Positions 1-8,544 are shown, counted from the first letter of the stretch. The stretch: 64,000 nucleotides of DNA from CAYPAV01 sp964408805 (GCA_964408805.1 CAYPAV010000003.1:248001-312000), one strand, 5' to 3'. A program made the numbers and translations. The notes: a model not told the origin generated them from the letters alone.

Positions 1-1
1 A

Positions 2-343
2 TGCGAAGCGGCGGCGGCCGATTACGGCGTCGTTATCGACGATGGTGCGATCGACGAAGAAGCCACCGACATACTCCGAGACAAACTCGGCAAGGAAAGC
101 CGCTCGCAGGCCCACTTCGATTTGGGGCCGGAACGCACGGCCTTCGAGGCGCTCTGGACGCCCGCGGCCTATGATACCCTGACCGAGATTCTGGCCGGCC
201 TGCCGGTCCATTGGCGATTTTTCGTCAAGAGCCGGATCTTCGACGCGATGGATGCATCCGAGACCGGCGGCGCCGACACCGTGACCGCGGCTTTCGAGGA
301 GATCACGCGGGCACACCCGCAAATCTTCGCGGCGTCGGGCTGA
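2..343 (+). CDS. Hydantoinase B / oxoprolinase C-terminus (partial, 5' end outside window)
   Basis: An open frame runs from the window edge (frame 2) to a TGA at 341-343, giving about 113 residues. It contains the segment DYGVVIDDGAIDEEAT, which resembles the end of the HyuB domain of N-methylhydantoinase B, followed by a tail with the motif PVHWRFFVKSRIFDAM. HyuB works with HyuA in ATP-dependent opening of hydantoin or 5-oxoproline-like rings. The gene lies 66 bp upstream of an AtzG-like protein and an amidase, so the group could open a cyclic amide and hydrolyse the product. The family call is fairly secure; the substrate is not visible. Confidence 0.7.
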   Translation, partial: CEAAAADYGVVIDDGAIDEEATDILRDKLGKESRSQAHFDLGPERTAFEALWTPAAYDTLTEILAGLPVHWRFFVKSRIFDAMDASETGGADTVTAAFEEITRAHPQIFAASG

Positions 344-409
344 CTCGGCTCGCCAGCCCCTCGGATCGGCGTAATTTATCCCTAAGGCTTCGTACGAGGA
401 GGGACGACC

Positions 410-598
410 ATGAGCGAACCGGATAGCGACCTGAAGGCCGCCGCCGAGGAGATTGGACTAACCCGGCTAGAGGGCCGGCAATGGGAGGAACTCAAGAAGG
501 CGCTCGATGCCAAGGACCGGCTGACCGCCGGCATGCCGGCCGAGCTGTCGCTGACCGACGAACCCGCCCATATCTTCCGGGCCGGTGAGGAGGCGTGA
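410..598 (+). CDS. AtzG-like small amidase partner protein
   Basis: A 62-residue acidic protein ends 4 bp before the amidase start and is preceded by a good ribosome site (gaggaggg). The C-terminal segment (LTDEPAHIFRAGEE) resembles the end of AtzG-like (DUF4089) and GatC-type small proteins, which wrap around and stabilise amidase-signature enzymes such as AtzE. The position directly upstream of an amidase fits that role. The protein is very short and the similarity is judged by eye, so a lineage-specific small protein is the alternative. Confidence 0.55.
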   Translation: MSEPDSDLKAAAEEIGLTRLEGRQWEELKKALDAKDRLTAGMPAELSLTDEPAHIFRAGEEA

Positions 599-602
599 GG
601 CA

Positions 603-1997
603 ATGACCGACCTTCATTACCTGACCCTTGCCGAAGCGGCGCGCCTGATCCGGGATCGCGAACTCTCTTCGGTCGAGTATACGGAAGCCCTGCTGGCACG
701 GATCGAGAAGCTGAACGGCAAGCTCGATGCTTTTCTGGACATTGCGAGCGAGATCGCCCTGGCGGATGCGGCGCGTGCGGAGGCCGAGATCGGGGGCGGC
801 GATTACAAGGGTCCGCTGCACGGTGTCCCCTACGGTCTGAAGGACATTATCGACTATGTCGGCCGCAAGACGACCGCGCATTCGAAAATCCTCGCCGACA
901 ATGTCGCCGAGAGCGACGCCACGGTCACCGAGAACCTGAAGGCCGCGGGCGGCGTCTTCATGGGCAAGACCTCGACTCATGAATTCGCGATCGGCGGACC
1001 GAGCTTCGATCTGCCCTGGCCACCGGCGCGGAACCCCTGGAACACGGATCGCCATCCCGGCGGCTCGTCGAGCGGTTCGGGAGCGGCGGTGGCGTCCGGC
1101 ATGCTGCCGGCCGCGCTGGGATCGGATACCGGCGGCTCGGTGCGGCATCCCGCTTCCATTTGCGGCATCGTGGGGTTGAAGCCGACCTATGGCCGGGTCA
1201 GCCGCGCCGGCGTGGTGCCGCTCTCCTTCAGTCTCGACAATGTGGGCCCGATGACACGGACGGTGGAGGACAATGCCCTCCTTCTCGACACAATTGCCGG
1301 CCCTTGCGATCGCGACCCGGCAATTGCGCGAACCCCCGCGGGCGATTCCGCCGGCGACCTGAACAAGGGCGTCAAAGGCCTGAAGATCGGCCTGGTCCGG
1401 CATTTTTACACCACCGACATGGAAGCGGATCGCGAGATGGCGGATGCGGTCGATGCGGCGGCGGCAACGTTTGCCGACCTCGGCGCCGAGGTCGAGGAAG
1501 TCCAGCTTGCGCCGCTGTCGGAATACGCCGCCGTCAATCGGGTGATTCTGCTTTCGGAGGCCTTCGCGGTTCACGAGAAGTGGCTCCGCGAACGGCCCGG
1601 CGACTATGCCCATTTTACCCGCGAGCGGATCATGCCGGGCGGGTTCATGCGGGCGTCGGACTATGTGCAAGCGCTCCGACACCGGGAGCGCATGAAGAAC
1701 GACTTCGCCTCGCTGATGGAGACCTACGACGCCGTCGTGACGACCTCCAGCATGCAGGTCGCCTGCCTGATCGACGACGAGGACGAGGTCGAGCGGACTT
1801 ATTCGCGGCAGTCGCGCACCCCCTTCAACGTCATCGGCACGCCGGCTCTCGTGGTGCCGGGCGGATTCGATTCCGAAGGGCTACCGCTTTCGGTGCAGTT
1901 CGTCACCCGGGCCTTCGACGAGAAGATGGTCTATCGGGTGGGTCACGCCTATGAGCAGGCGACGCGCTGGTTCGAACGCCACCCGCCCGTCGATTGA
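603..1997 (+). CDS. Amidase-signature family amidohydrolase (GatA/AtzE-like)
   Basis: A 464-residue cytoplasmic enzyme with the complete Ser-cisSer-Lys triad: Lys80 in YGLKDII, the cis-Ser in GGSSSGSG (about 155) and the nucleophile Ser179 in DTGGSVR. The Lys-to-Ser spacing is that of the family. An upstream frame-matched start at 585 lies inside the preceding gene; the ATG at 603 is preferred because of the GGAGG-like site at 590-595. With the AtzG-like protein and hydantoinase B upstream, it probably hydrolyses the carbamoyl or amide product of ring opening. The exact substrate cannot be read from the sequence. Confidence 0.85.
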   Translation: MTDLHYLTLAEAARLIRDRELSSVEYTEALLARIEKLNGKLDAFLDIASEIALADAARAEAEIGGGDYKGPLHGVPYGLKDIIDYVGRKTTAHSKILADNVAESDATVTENLKAAGGVFMGKTSTHEFAIGGPSFDLPWPPARNPWNTDRHPGGSSSGSGAAVASGMLPAALGSDTGGSVRHPASICGIVGLKPTYGRVSRAGVVPLSFSLDNVGPMTRTVEDNALLLDTIAGPCDRDPAIARTPAGDSAGDLNKGVKGLKIGLVRHFYTTDMEADREMADAVDAAAATFADLGAEVEEVQLAPLSEYAAVNRVILLSEAFAVHEKWLRERPGDYAHFTRERIMPGGFMRASDYVQALRHRERMKNDFASLMETYDAVVTTSSMQVACLIDDEDEVERTYSRQSRTPFNVIGTPALVVPGGFDSEGLPLSVQFVTRAFDEKMVYRVGHAYEQATRWFERHPPVD

Positions 1998-2013
1998 GCC
2001 GGAGGTGCCCGCC

Positions 2014-2418
2014 ATGACAAAGACCATTCCGGGCGCCAGGCCCGATCTCGATGCGGTCACGTCAGCGATCGCGGTGCTGGAGGCGCATTTCACGGCTCTC
2101 AATGCCCGGGACGAAGAGGCGCTCAGCGCGACCCTGCATTTCCCTCATTACCGACTTTCGGGCCACCGGGTGAAAATCTGGGAGGGGCCGGGCAGCTATT
2201 TCGCCGATTTCCGCGCCCGCGCCACCGACGATTGGGACCACAGCGACTTGGAGTCCTGCAACGTTGTCGCGGCGAGTGCGGATAAGGTCCATCTCGACAT
2301 CCAATTCGCCCGCTGCCGGGCGGACGGGTCGGCGATCGAGCAGTATCGCTCGCTTTGGGTGATCAGTCGGATCGAGGGCCGCTGGGCGGCGCAGCTCCGC
2401 TCCAGCTTCGCGGCATAA
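2014..2418 (+). CDS. NTF2-like (SnoaL/DUF4440-type) protein
   Basis: A 134-residue protein starts 16 bp after the amidase, with an aggtg ribosome site. Its pattern (a helix ending HFTALNARDEEALSATLHFPH, then WEGPGSYFADF and a C-terminal WVISRIEGRWAAQLRSSFA strand pair) is that of the cone-shaped NTF2-like fold found in SnoaL-like enzymes and DUF4440 proteins. It is probably co-transcribed with the amidase and may be an auxiliary isomerase or hydrolase, or only a ligand binder. No catalytic residue set identifies a reaction. Confidence 0.65.
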   Translation: MTKTIPGARPDLDAVTSAIAVLEAHFTALNARDEEALSATLHFPHYRLSGHRVKIWEGPGSYFADFRARATDDWDHSDLESCNVVAASADKVHLDIQFARCRADGSAIEQYRSLWVISRIEGRWAAQLRSSFAA

Positions 2419-2422
2419 GCGT

Positions 2423-3625
2423 TTAACGAAGTGCCGCGCAGGCCTCTTGGATGAGGTCGCCGCCGCGGTGGAGATCCTCTTCAGGCGCCACGAAGCTCGC
2501 GCGGAAATAGGGCGAGAGACCGTAGGCGATGCCCTGGACGACCGCGACACCGACCTGATCCAGCAAATACATGGTGAAATCGGTGTCGTCCTTGATGGTC
2601 TTGCCGTCGGGCGTCTGTTTGCCGATCGTCCCGGCGCAGGAGCAGAAGATATACATCGCCCCCTCCGGCCGGTCGCAGGTCAAGCCCGCCGCCCCGTTCA
2701 GCTTCTCGAACAGGATATCGCGACGGTACTGCAGGTTGGCCGTCCGCTCGGCCACGAATTCCTGCTGACCCGAAAGGGCGGCAACGGCGGCGCCCTGACT
2801 CACGGCACCGACGCCGGCGGTGCTCTGCGACTGCATCTTCGAGAGATTGGCGATGATCTCCTTCGGCCCACCCGCGAAGCCGACCCGCCAGCCGGTCATC
2901 GAATAGGCCTTCGAGACGCCGTTGCAGGTGACGGTGCGGTCGTAGAGCCTGGGCTCGACAGCGGCCATGGTCGCGAATTTCCGATCGTCGAAAATGAGAT
3001 GCTCGTAGACATCGTCGGTGAGCACGTGGACGTGAGGATGTTCGAGGAGTACGTCCGCGAGGGCACGCAGCTCGGCCTCGTCATAGGTTGCCCCGGTGGG
3101 ATTGCTCGGTGAGCTGAACATCAGCCATTTGGTCTGCTCGGTGATCGCCTCTTCCAATTGCTCGGCGCGCATTTTGAAACGGTTGTTCTGGCCGCATTGA
3201 ACGATCACGGGCGTGCCGCCGGCGAGCTTCACCATGTCGGGGTACGAGGCCCAGAACGGGGCCGGGATAATGACCTCGTCGCCGCCCGCCACGGTCGCCA
3301 TCAGGGCGTTGAACAGCACCTGCTTCGTCCCCGAGCCGACGGCGATCTGGTCGAGGCCGTACTCCAAGCCGTTGTCGCGCTTGAACTTCAGGCGCGCGGC
3401 TTCCCGCATCTCCAGCGTGCCGTTAATGGGCGTGTAGCGGATCTCATCGCGGCGCATGACCCCGATCGCCGCTTCCTTGGCATGATCCGGCGTCGGGAAG
3501 TCGGGTTCGCCCGCGGTCAGCTTGATGATATCGCGACCCTCGGCCTGCAACTCGCGCACTCGCTGGGAGGCGATCTGGCTCGGCGATGGCTCGAAGCGGC
3601 TCATGCGTGGCGCGAAAAAATCCAT
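2423..3625 (-). CDS. Class I aminotransferase (aspartate aminotransferase type)
   Basis: A 400-residue PLP enzyme of fold type I. Visible are the N-terminal DFFAPRMSRFEPS region, AGEPDFPTPDH, the SNPTGATYDE loop, and the Schiff-base lysine in NGVSKAYSMTGWRVGF. These match alphaproteobacterial aspartate aminotransferases of the Igamma class. A longer frame to 3739 exists, but the ATG at 3625 has an agggaga ribosome site and fits the family N-terminus. It converges with the NTF2-like gene 4 bp away. Expected reaction: reversible transfer of the amino group between aspartate (and possibly prephenate) and 2-oxoglutarate. Confidence 0.85.
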   Translation of the reverse strand: MDFFAPRMSRFEPSPSQIASQRVRELQAEGRDIIKLTAGEPDFPTPDHAKEAAIGVMRRDEIRYTPINGTLEMREAARLKFKRDNGLEYGLDQIAVGSGTKQVLFNALMATVAGGDEVIIPAPFWASYPDMVKLAGGTPVIVQCGQNNRFKMRAEQLEEAITEQTKWLMFSSPSNPTGATYDEAELRALADVLLEHPHVHVLTDDVYEHLIFDDRKFATMAAVEPRLYDRTVTCNGVSKAYSMTGWRVGFAGGPKEIIANLSKMQSQSTAGVGAVSQGAAVAALSGQQEFVAERTANLQYRRDILFEKLNGAAGLTCDRPEGAMYIFCSCAGTIGKQTPDGKTIKDDTDFTMYLLDQVGVAVVQGIAYGLSPYFRASFVAPEEDLHRGGDLIQEACAALR

Positions 3626-3737
3626 CCCGTCGATCTCCCTTGCTCGGCTTCTTCCGACACGCCGCCCCGTGGCCCGCCGATTTTCGGGCTTCTGGATATA
3701 GAATTCCGTCCCCCGAGACCAGCCCTGACGATCGTCC

Positions 3738-3774
3738 AAAAAAATTGGCCGGGCTCTTGGGGGGAGCCCGGCCA
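3738..3774 (-). terminator. Intrinsic terminator downstream of lysR operon
   Basis: An 11-bp perfect stem (3746-3756 with 3764-3774, arm tggccgggctc) has a 7-nt loop and is followed on the minus strand by a run of seven T (3738-3744). The polarity means it stops transcription arriving from lysR before the aminotransferase. Confidence 0.85.
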
Positions 3775-3929
3775 GTAGAACAGGAAGGCTTCACGTCTGG
3801 GAGACGCAGGGCCCCTAACGAGCCCTCTTTCGGAAATTGATCCCGAAAGGAAACGGTGTTGCTGCATCACAGCGACCGATGGAATAGAATCTGGGTCGCG
3901 CAGAACAAATAACCAACGCGTTTTTGGCA

Positions 3930-3960
3930 CGACAGCCATGCAAAATTTGCATGGCTGTCG
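3930..3960. promoter_or_regulatory. 31-bp perfect palindrome, candidate operator
   Basis: Two 15-bp arms (cgacagccatgcaaa and its complement) flank a single central A. The core atgcaaaatttgcat satisfies the T-N11-A pattern of LysR-type binding sites (T3939, A3951). Neither strand has a T-run after the stem, so it is not a standard terminator. It lies 50 bp past the lysR stop codon and may be bound by that regulator or another dimeric one. Confidence 0.5.
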
Positions 3961-4009
3961 CTTCTGGACCTCAAATGGGTGAAATGGCTTAGATTCGCCG
4001 CCGACGGGC

Positions 4010-4900
4010 TCAGAATCTGGATTGAGCGACCTCCCGCAGGAGGAAATCCCGAAGCGCCTCGATTCTCATGGAATGGCGCATTTCCTCGGGATAAACGAAA
4101 TAGCATTGCACCGGCGGACTGGAAATTTCGGGAAGGATTCGAACCAGCGACGATTCCACGGGTATCATGTAGTCGGGTAGGCTGGCCAAGCCGAGACCGC
4201 CTTGTACCGCCAGATACATGCCGTAGAGGTTGTTGACCGTCAGCGTCGGGCGGCGCGGCCGGCCGGCCGGCGCGCCCACCTCCAAGAGCCAGTTGATCGA
4301 GGAAACGGGGAGCGGCATCGATTCGCCGTAGACGATCAACCGGTGCTGGTCGAGTTCCTGCGGGCTTCGCGGATAACCATGCGTTTTTAGATATTCCCCT
4401 GACGCATAGACATGGGCCTGGACATCCATCAGTTGGCGCTGAATGAGGTCGGGCTGGTGCGGCGGGCTCATGCGAAGCGCCACATCGGCCTCGCGCATGG
4501 CGAGATCAAGTTCCCCGTCGGTCAGGGCCAGACTGACCTCGATCTCCGGATAGAGATTGATAAAGGCTTTCATCCGGGGCGTCAGCCAGGTCGATCCCAG
4601 GGCCACGGTCGTGGTTATTTTTAGCGGGCCGGACGGCTGCTCATCGCGCTCGGACAACTGTGCCTCGACCATCGCCAATTCGTGGAAGACCGTATGGACC
4701 GTCCGATGAAGCATTTCGCCTTGCTCGGTCAGAATGAGTCCGCGCGCGTGACGATGGAAGAGCGAGACCCGCAACGAGGCCTCAAGTGCTGCGACCTGCC
4801 GGCTCACAGCCGATTGGCTGAGATTAAGCACCGAGCCGGCATGGGTGAAACTGCCAGCCTTCGCGACTGCATGGAATACCCTCAATTTATCCCAGTCCAT
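4010..4900 (-). CDS. LysR-family transcriptional regulator
   Basis: A 296-residue regulator. The N-terminal winged helix (MDWDKLRVFHAVAKAGSF, then LNLSQSAVSRQVAALE as recognition helix, then LFHRHARGLILTEQGE) is classic LysR. The remaining two thirds form the periplasmic-binding-protein-like effector domain (PLKITTTVALGSTWL onward). It starts 13 bp after the preceding 632-aa gene, which suggests co-transcription as the last gene of the run 8544-4010. In many Alphaproteobacteria a LysR gene sits near lrp and trxB; here trxB is not visible. Its effector is unknown. A terminator and a T-N11-A palindrome lie downstream. Confidence 0.9.
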   Translation of the reverse strand: MDWDKLRVFHAVAKAGSFTHAGSVLNLSQSAVSRQVAALEASLRVSLFHRHARGLILTEQGEMLHRTVHTVFHELAMVEAQLSERDEQPSGPLKITTTVALGSTWLTPRMKAFINLYPEIEVSLALTDGELDLAMREADVALRMSPPHQPDLIQRQLMDVQAHVYASGEYLKTHGYPRSPQELDQHRLIVYGESMPLPVSSINWLLEVGAPAGRPRRPTLTVNNLYGMYLAVQGGLGLASLPDYMIPVESSLVRILPEISSPPVQCYFVYPEEMRHSMRIEALRDFLLREVAQSRF

Positions 4901-4913
4901 CCGGACGGCTCCA

Positions 4914-6812
4914 CTAGAAACCGAACATATGATCGAAGCTGAAACTGTCGGCGCCGTTCAAGACTCCATGATACCCGAACAACCGACATGTTTGGTCGCG
5001 GATGATCACGTAAGGTCGATTGCCGGCATCCCCGCGCGCCGCGGCGTCGAACATCTCGTGGTAGCGCCAATAGAGAGAGCCGCCGCACGGGATCTCGATT
5101 TCGCGGCGGGTCACCTCGCGCCCGCGCCCGTCATGCAGGATCAGGCTGGTCGAGGAGGTCGATTTCCAGGGCGTCGAGGCGGCGTAGATCAAATGGCACA
5201 TGGTGTCCATCGGCGCCGGCCCGAGCCGCAGGAAGAGGCGCGTGCTGAGGCCCGGCGCCGGCCCATTGTAGGATTGCGGCTCGCGGCGATAGGTCAGCAC
5301 CGTGTTGAACACATGGGCGCCGAAGCTGGTTTCCGCCAAATGGCCGGAGTGCCGGTCCTCATAGCGAAAAAGCCCGTGCAGCCATCCGTCGGCGACCCCG
5401 CCGTCCTCGAAATCGTACACCAGTTCGATATGGCCGAATCCCTCGCCGAGCGCCCCGTTCACCAGTTGGTCGAGGTCGAGAAGCTCGGCATGGTCGCGCG
5501 GCAGGCGGCCGAATCCGTGACGTGCCACTTCCTTGCCGGCGGGGTCGTAGACGATCGCGGCGACCGGAAGGTCGGTCTGCGCCGTCGACATCGGCGTCGG
5601 CAGGGCCGAGCTTCGATAGCGCGCCATCGGCAGGACGGGTGCCGGCAGGATATAGGACTTGCCGAGAAGATTGCCGATCTCGGGGATCTTCGGATCGGCG
5701 ACGAGGTCGACGCGTTCGACGTTCGGATGCGAGATCCGCGTCCGGCCATTCCCTGACGCCACCTCGTAGCGGGGCCGCACGAAATGCTTACCCGCTTGTA
5801 TTTCGATCTGCGCCGGCCAAACGACGTCCGGCAGCAGGCTGGCGACATCGAGCGCGCACGACCCGAAGGGGGGAATTTCCGCATCGAGCCAGGCGATCTC
5901 GTCCACGCCCATGCGGTTGAGACCGACGGCACCGGCGGGAATCGGGCAAGGATGACTGTTCTGCACCCAAAGCCGCACGGTCTCTCCGGTATCGGGGGCC
6001 GGAAGCCCGCCGTAGAGGTCTGCAGGCCAGGCGTTGGCGTCGTGGGTGCAGGACAGCACCTCCGGCGATTCGCCATAGGTATCGAGGGCATATTTCACCA
6101 CGTCGTGGCCGGCCGCGTTGACGGCGTGGATAAAGAGCTGCCCCTCGAAGGGCGCGAGGCCGAAGCGGGCCCTTATTTCCTTGCTGTCGAGCACGATCGA
6201 GGCGACCGCGGCGGGCTGATCCTCGCGCCATTGCCGCAGGACGTTGCCCTCGGCGTCGAAAAGACAGCACCAGAGCCAAACGTTCTCGGCCCCGTATCCC
6301 GACCAGTAGTTCGCGGTGACCACGCGGGTATGGTGGTCGGCGACATCGCGGAAGAAGGCGAAATTCGTCGCGAAATTCACGGGATCGAGATATCGCGCCG
6401 GGTTGGACAACATGTCGTCCTGGAGCCGCACCGAATCCAGCGAAAAAATCTCGGCGCCGGGAGGCAAGAAATGCTCTATATGCTGGCCGAGACGCGCCGC
6501 ATCGAAGGCCATGATGAGCACGCTCCCGGCGCCGCTTTCCGCGAGGTCAGTGACCGGTCGGGCGGTGCGGCCAAGGATGGTCTTTCCGATATCGTCCAAA
6601 TCCTGCACGTAGACCCCCGCTAGATCGACGCCGTCGCAATCGTGCAAGGCCGCGAATGGCACGGCGAGGCCGAGCGGATCGTAAACCGCGACCGGCCCCG
6701 TCAGACCGTCGATCAGGGATCGAATCCTGGGCGCGGTCAGGGGATGGCCGACCGCCTTGAAGAACGAGAAACCGCCGGTGACGTTGCTGAATGTGTCGAT
6801 ATCAAGTGCCAT
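4914..6812 (-). CDS. Conserved large protein of unknown function (632 aa)
   Basis: I do not recognise a named family. The N-terminal part (GGFSFFKAVGHPLTAPRI, then a VAVYDPLGLA strand and PVTDL) looks like a small alpha/beta nucleotide- or sugar-binding module. The rest is rich in beta strands and aromatic residues (WSGYGAENVWLWCC, CTHDANAWPADLYGG, HGLFRYEDRHSGH, WRYHEMF). No signal peptide or membrane segment is seen, so it is probably cytoplasmic. A TTG start at 6830 is possible, but the ATG at 6812 follows ttggagcgg. It sits 24 bp after a 2OG-Fe(II) oxygenase and 13 bp before lysR. A carbohydrate- or glycoconjugate-related role is only a guess from the fold impression. Confidence 0.6.
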   Translation of the reverse strand: MALDIDTFSNVTGGFSFFKAVGHPLTAPRIRSLIDGLTGPVAVYDPLGLAVPFAALHDCDGVDLAGVYVQDLDDIGKTILGRTARPVTDLAESGAGSVLIMAFDAARLGQHIEHFLPPGAEIFSLDSVRLQDDMLSNPARYLDPVNFATNFAFFRDVADHHTRVVTANYWSGYGAENVWLWCCLFDAEGNVLRQWREDQPAAVASIVLDSKEIRARFGLAPFEGQLFIHAVNAAGHDVVKYALDTYGESPEVLSCTHDANAWPADLYGGLPAPDTGETVRLWVQNSHPCPIPAGAVGLNRMGVDEIAWLDAEIPPFGSCALDVASLLPDVVWPAQIEIQAGKHFVRPRYEVASGNGRTRISHPNVERVDLVADPKIPEIGNLLGKSYILPAPVLPMARYRSSALPTPMSTAQTDLPVAAIVYDPAGKEVARHGFGRLPRDHAELLDLDQLVNGALGEGFGHIELVYDFEDGGVADGWLHGLFRYEDRHSGHLAETSFGAHVFNTVLTYRREPQSYNGPAPGLSTRLFLRLGPAPMDTMCHLIYAASTPWKSTSSTSLILHDGRGREVTRREIEIPCGGSLYWRYHEMFDAAARGDAGNRPYVIIRDQTCRLFGYHGVLNGADSFSFDHMFGF

Positions 6813-6836
6813 TGCGGGCCGCCGCTCCAATCGATG

Positions 6837-7460
6837 TCACGATGCCATTCCCAAACGCTTGAAGAAGGCGGAAACGCGGTGGCGCCGCTGTTCGCGCGCG
6901 ACATAGCGCTCGTCGACGACCCAGTTCAACTGCACCGCCCACCGTTCGCCCTCGAAGGGTTTGTGCCCGTGCCAGGCGTTCTCGGTGCATTTGAAGGCAA
7001 GCAGTGTCCCCTCGTCGGGCGGCACCTCGGCCACGAACTCGTCGATATCGCCGGGTGCCCGCAGCAATCGAAGGCGCCCGCCCTCGGTCTCCCAGGAGGG
7101 ATTCAGGTAAAGGAGGACCGTCAACAATTTGCCCTTCGAGTCGATGTGGATCCGGCCATCGCGGGCCCTGCATCGGCCGCGCACCGTCACCATGGTCGGC
7201 CGGGCGGTGAGATCCAGGTCGAATTTCTCGGAAAACAGCGCCGCCATCTCCGGGCCGCGCAAGGCCTCGATCAACTCGGCGAAGGCGGGGCCGTATTCAA
7301 GCCTGTCGAGGGGCACGCTGCCCGCCGTCTCCATCCGCGGAAAATCGCGCAGCACCGCTTCCAGGACGCCGCCGCGCAGCAGTCCCGGCGCGACCAGATG
7401 GTCGAAGGGATCTCCCTCGACGGGGATTCCGCGCAATAGGTCTGTATAGATCAATGACAT
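6837..7460 (-). CDS. 2-oxoglutarate/Fe(II)-dependent oxygenase family protein
   Basis: A 207-residue protein with the double-stranded beta-helix signature: the metal motif H-x-D in GRIHIDSKGKLLTVLLYLN, a distal His in NAWHGHKPF, and an Arg following in EGERWAVQLNWV. Strand LLYLNPSWETEGGRLRLL and the segment LLAFKCTENAWHG place it among 2OG-Fe(II) oxygenases of the prolyl-hydroxylase-like (2OG-FeII_Oxy_3) type. It would couple oxidative decarboxylation of 2-oxoglutarate to hydroxylation of an unknown substrate. The unknown 632-aa protein just downstream is a candidate partner or substrate. Confidence 0.8.
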   Translation of the reverse strand: MSLIYTDLLRGIPVEGDPFDHLVAPGLLRGGVLEAVLRDFPRMETAGSVPLDRLEYGPAFAELIEALRGPEMAALFSEKFDLDLTARPTMVTVRGRCRARDGRIHIDSKGKLLTVLLYLNPSWETEGGRLRLLRAPGDIDEFVAEVPPDEGTLLAFKCTENAWHGHKPFEGERWAVQLNWVVDERYVAREQRRHRVSAFFKRLGMAS

Positions 7461-7524
7461 TGACGTCGTCGTCTGCTTCAGGGACCGGCAAGATAGGGGG
7501 AAATCCGCGCCGCTGGCAACGCTT

Positions 7525-8544
7525 TCAGGAACACCGCGTCAATCGGTCGCCGGCAAAGCGTTCCTCGAGCCGCCGTGCCAACACGTCGGCGATGCGGGCC
7601 GTCTCGTCGAGCGGCGTGTAGGACCAACTCTCCAGGCGTCCCTCGAAGGGGCGGGTGTACCCGGCCGCTCGCATCTCCTCGTGGAAGTGCTCGAACTTTC
7701 CGTCGTCGCCGCCGTCGAGCGCCGCGACATGAACGGGCTTGCCGGTAAAGCAGGCCTCAGAGACCATATTGATCGAATCCGCGGTCACGACGAAGGCGTC
7801 GGCGAGGGCCAGATAGGCGAAATAGGGGTTTTCGCCGTCACCCTCCCAGAGATCGGCGGGCCGGCCCTCTAGCGCTTCGCGCAACAAGGTGATGTTCGAT
7901 TCGCCGGTGCGCCGAGAAGCGGTCACCAGAAGCCCGGCCCCGTCCCGTTCCATCAGCGCGGCGAGCCCTCCGAGAAGCGTCTGCATCCGCCGGGCGTCCA
8001 GTCGATAGGTCCGATTCGATCCGCCGATCAGGACAGCGATCCGTGGGCGGGGCAAATCGGCGAAGCGATCGCCGAAACTCGCCTCGGCCTCGGCGAGTCG
8101 CGCCGCCGTTACCCGATGCATCGATCCTTGCGTCACCATCACATTCGGCCCGTCGAGGCGATCATGCGCCTGCGCCACGACGAGATCGTAGCGAGCCGTG
8201 GCCATTCGGGGATGTTGGGCATGAACGATCATGCTTCGCCCGCCACTTCGCCGCTTGATCGCGAGAGCGGGACCGATCGCGTGGCGCCCGCAACCGACGA
8301 CGAGATCGGGCCAGGGCGGCCCGAGCGGATCGCTGTCCGATGCCGCGCCGAAAACACCGGGCGGCCAGAGACCGGCAGGAAGCCAGGACCAGGGCCGGGC
8401 CGGCCGAACCCGTTTGTCGACGACCCTGGCGTCCGCCAATCGACGCGCCACCGCTTCGGCAAGACCCAGCGACTGATTGACCATGCCGGCCTTGCCGTCG
8501 TTCAACGCCCAAATCGTCGGTTCGTCCATATGCCGTTCGTCCAT
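7525..8544 (-). CDS. ELM1/DUF1022 family protein
   Basis: A 339-residue protein with the pattern of the ELM1 (mitochondrial fission ELM1, DUF1022) family: WALNDGKAGMVNQSLGLAEA at the N-terminus, PDLVVGCGRHAIGPAL, IAVLIGGSNRTYRLD, and near the end AYLALADAFVVTADSINMVSEA. Bacterial members have a glycosyltransferase-B-like double Rossmann layout resembling MurG-type enzymes, and their function is unsettled. It heads the minus-strand run ELM1 / oxygenase / unknown / LysR (64 bp to the oxygenase). A second ATG at 8529 is an alternative start. Confidence 0.8.
   Translation of the reverse strand: MDERHMDEPTIWALNDGKAGMVNQSLGLAEAVARRLADARVVDKRVRPARPWSWLPAGLWPPGVFGAASDSDPLGPPWPDLVVGCGRHAIGPALAIKRRSGGRSMIVHAQHPRMATARYDLVVAQAHDRLDGPNVMVTQGSMHRVTAARLAEAEASFGDRFADLPRPRIAVLIGGSNRTYRLDARRMQTLLGGLAALMERDGAGLLVTASRRTGESNITLLREALEGRPADLWEGDGENPYFAYLALADAFVVTADSINMVSEACFTGKPVHVAALDGGDDGKFEHFHEEMRAAGYTRPFEGRLESWSYTPLDETARIADVLARRLEERFAGDRLTRCS

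Larger units (their letters stand above)
3626..4009. other. Intergenic region with terminator and palindrome, no clear gene
   Basis: This 384-bp gap lies between lysR and the aminotransferase, both on the minus strand. It holds an intrinsic terminator (3738-3774) and a 31-bp perfect palindrome (3930-3960). Short frames on the minus strand read through the terminator stem and have no supporting ribosome sites, so they are not annotated. The roughly 190 nt between the palindrome and the terminator could be a small RNA or simply the 3' untranslated end of the lysR transcript. Confidence 0.5.

Noticed and set aside
3601..3939. 112-aa minus-strand frame starting inside the palindrome
   Set aside because: It reads through a strong intrinsic terminator and into the aminotransferase start, with no ribosome site and no known motif.
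3930..3960. Palindrome as an intrinsic terminator of lysR
   Set aside because: No T-run follows the stem on either strand; a true terminator with T7 lies 160 bp further on.
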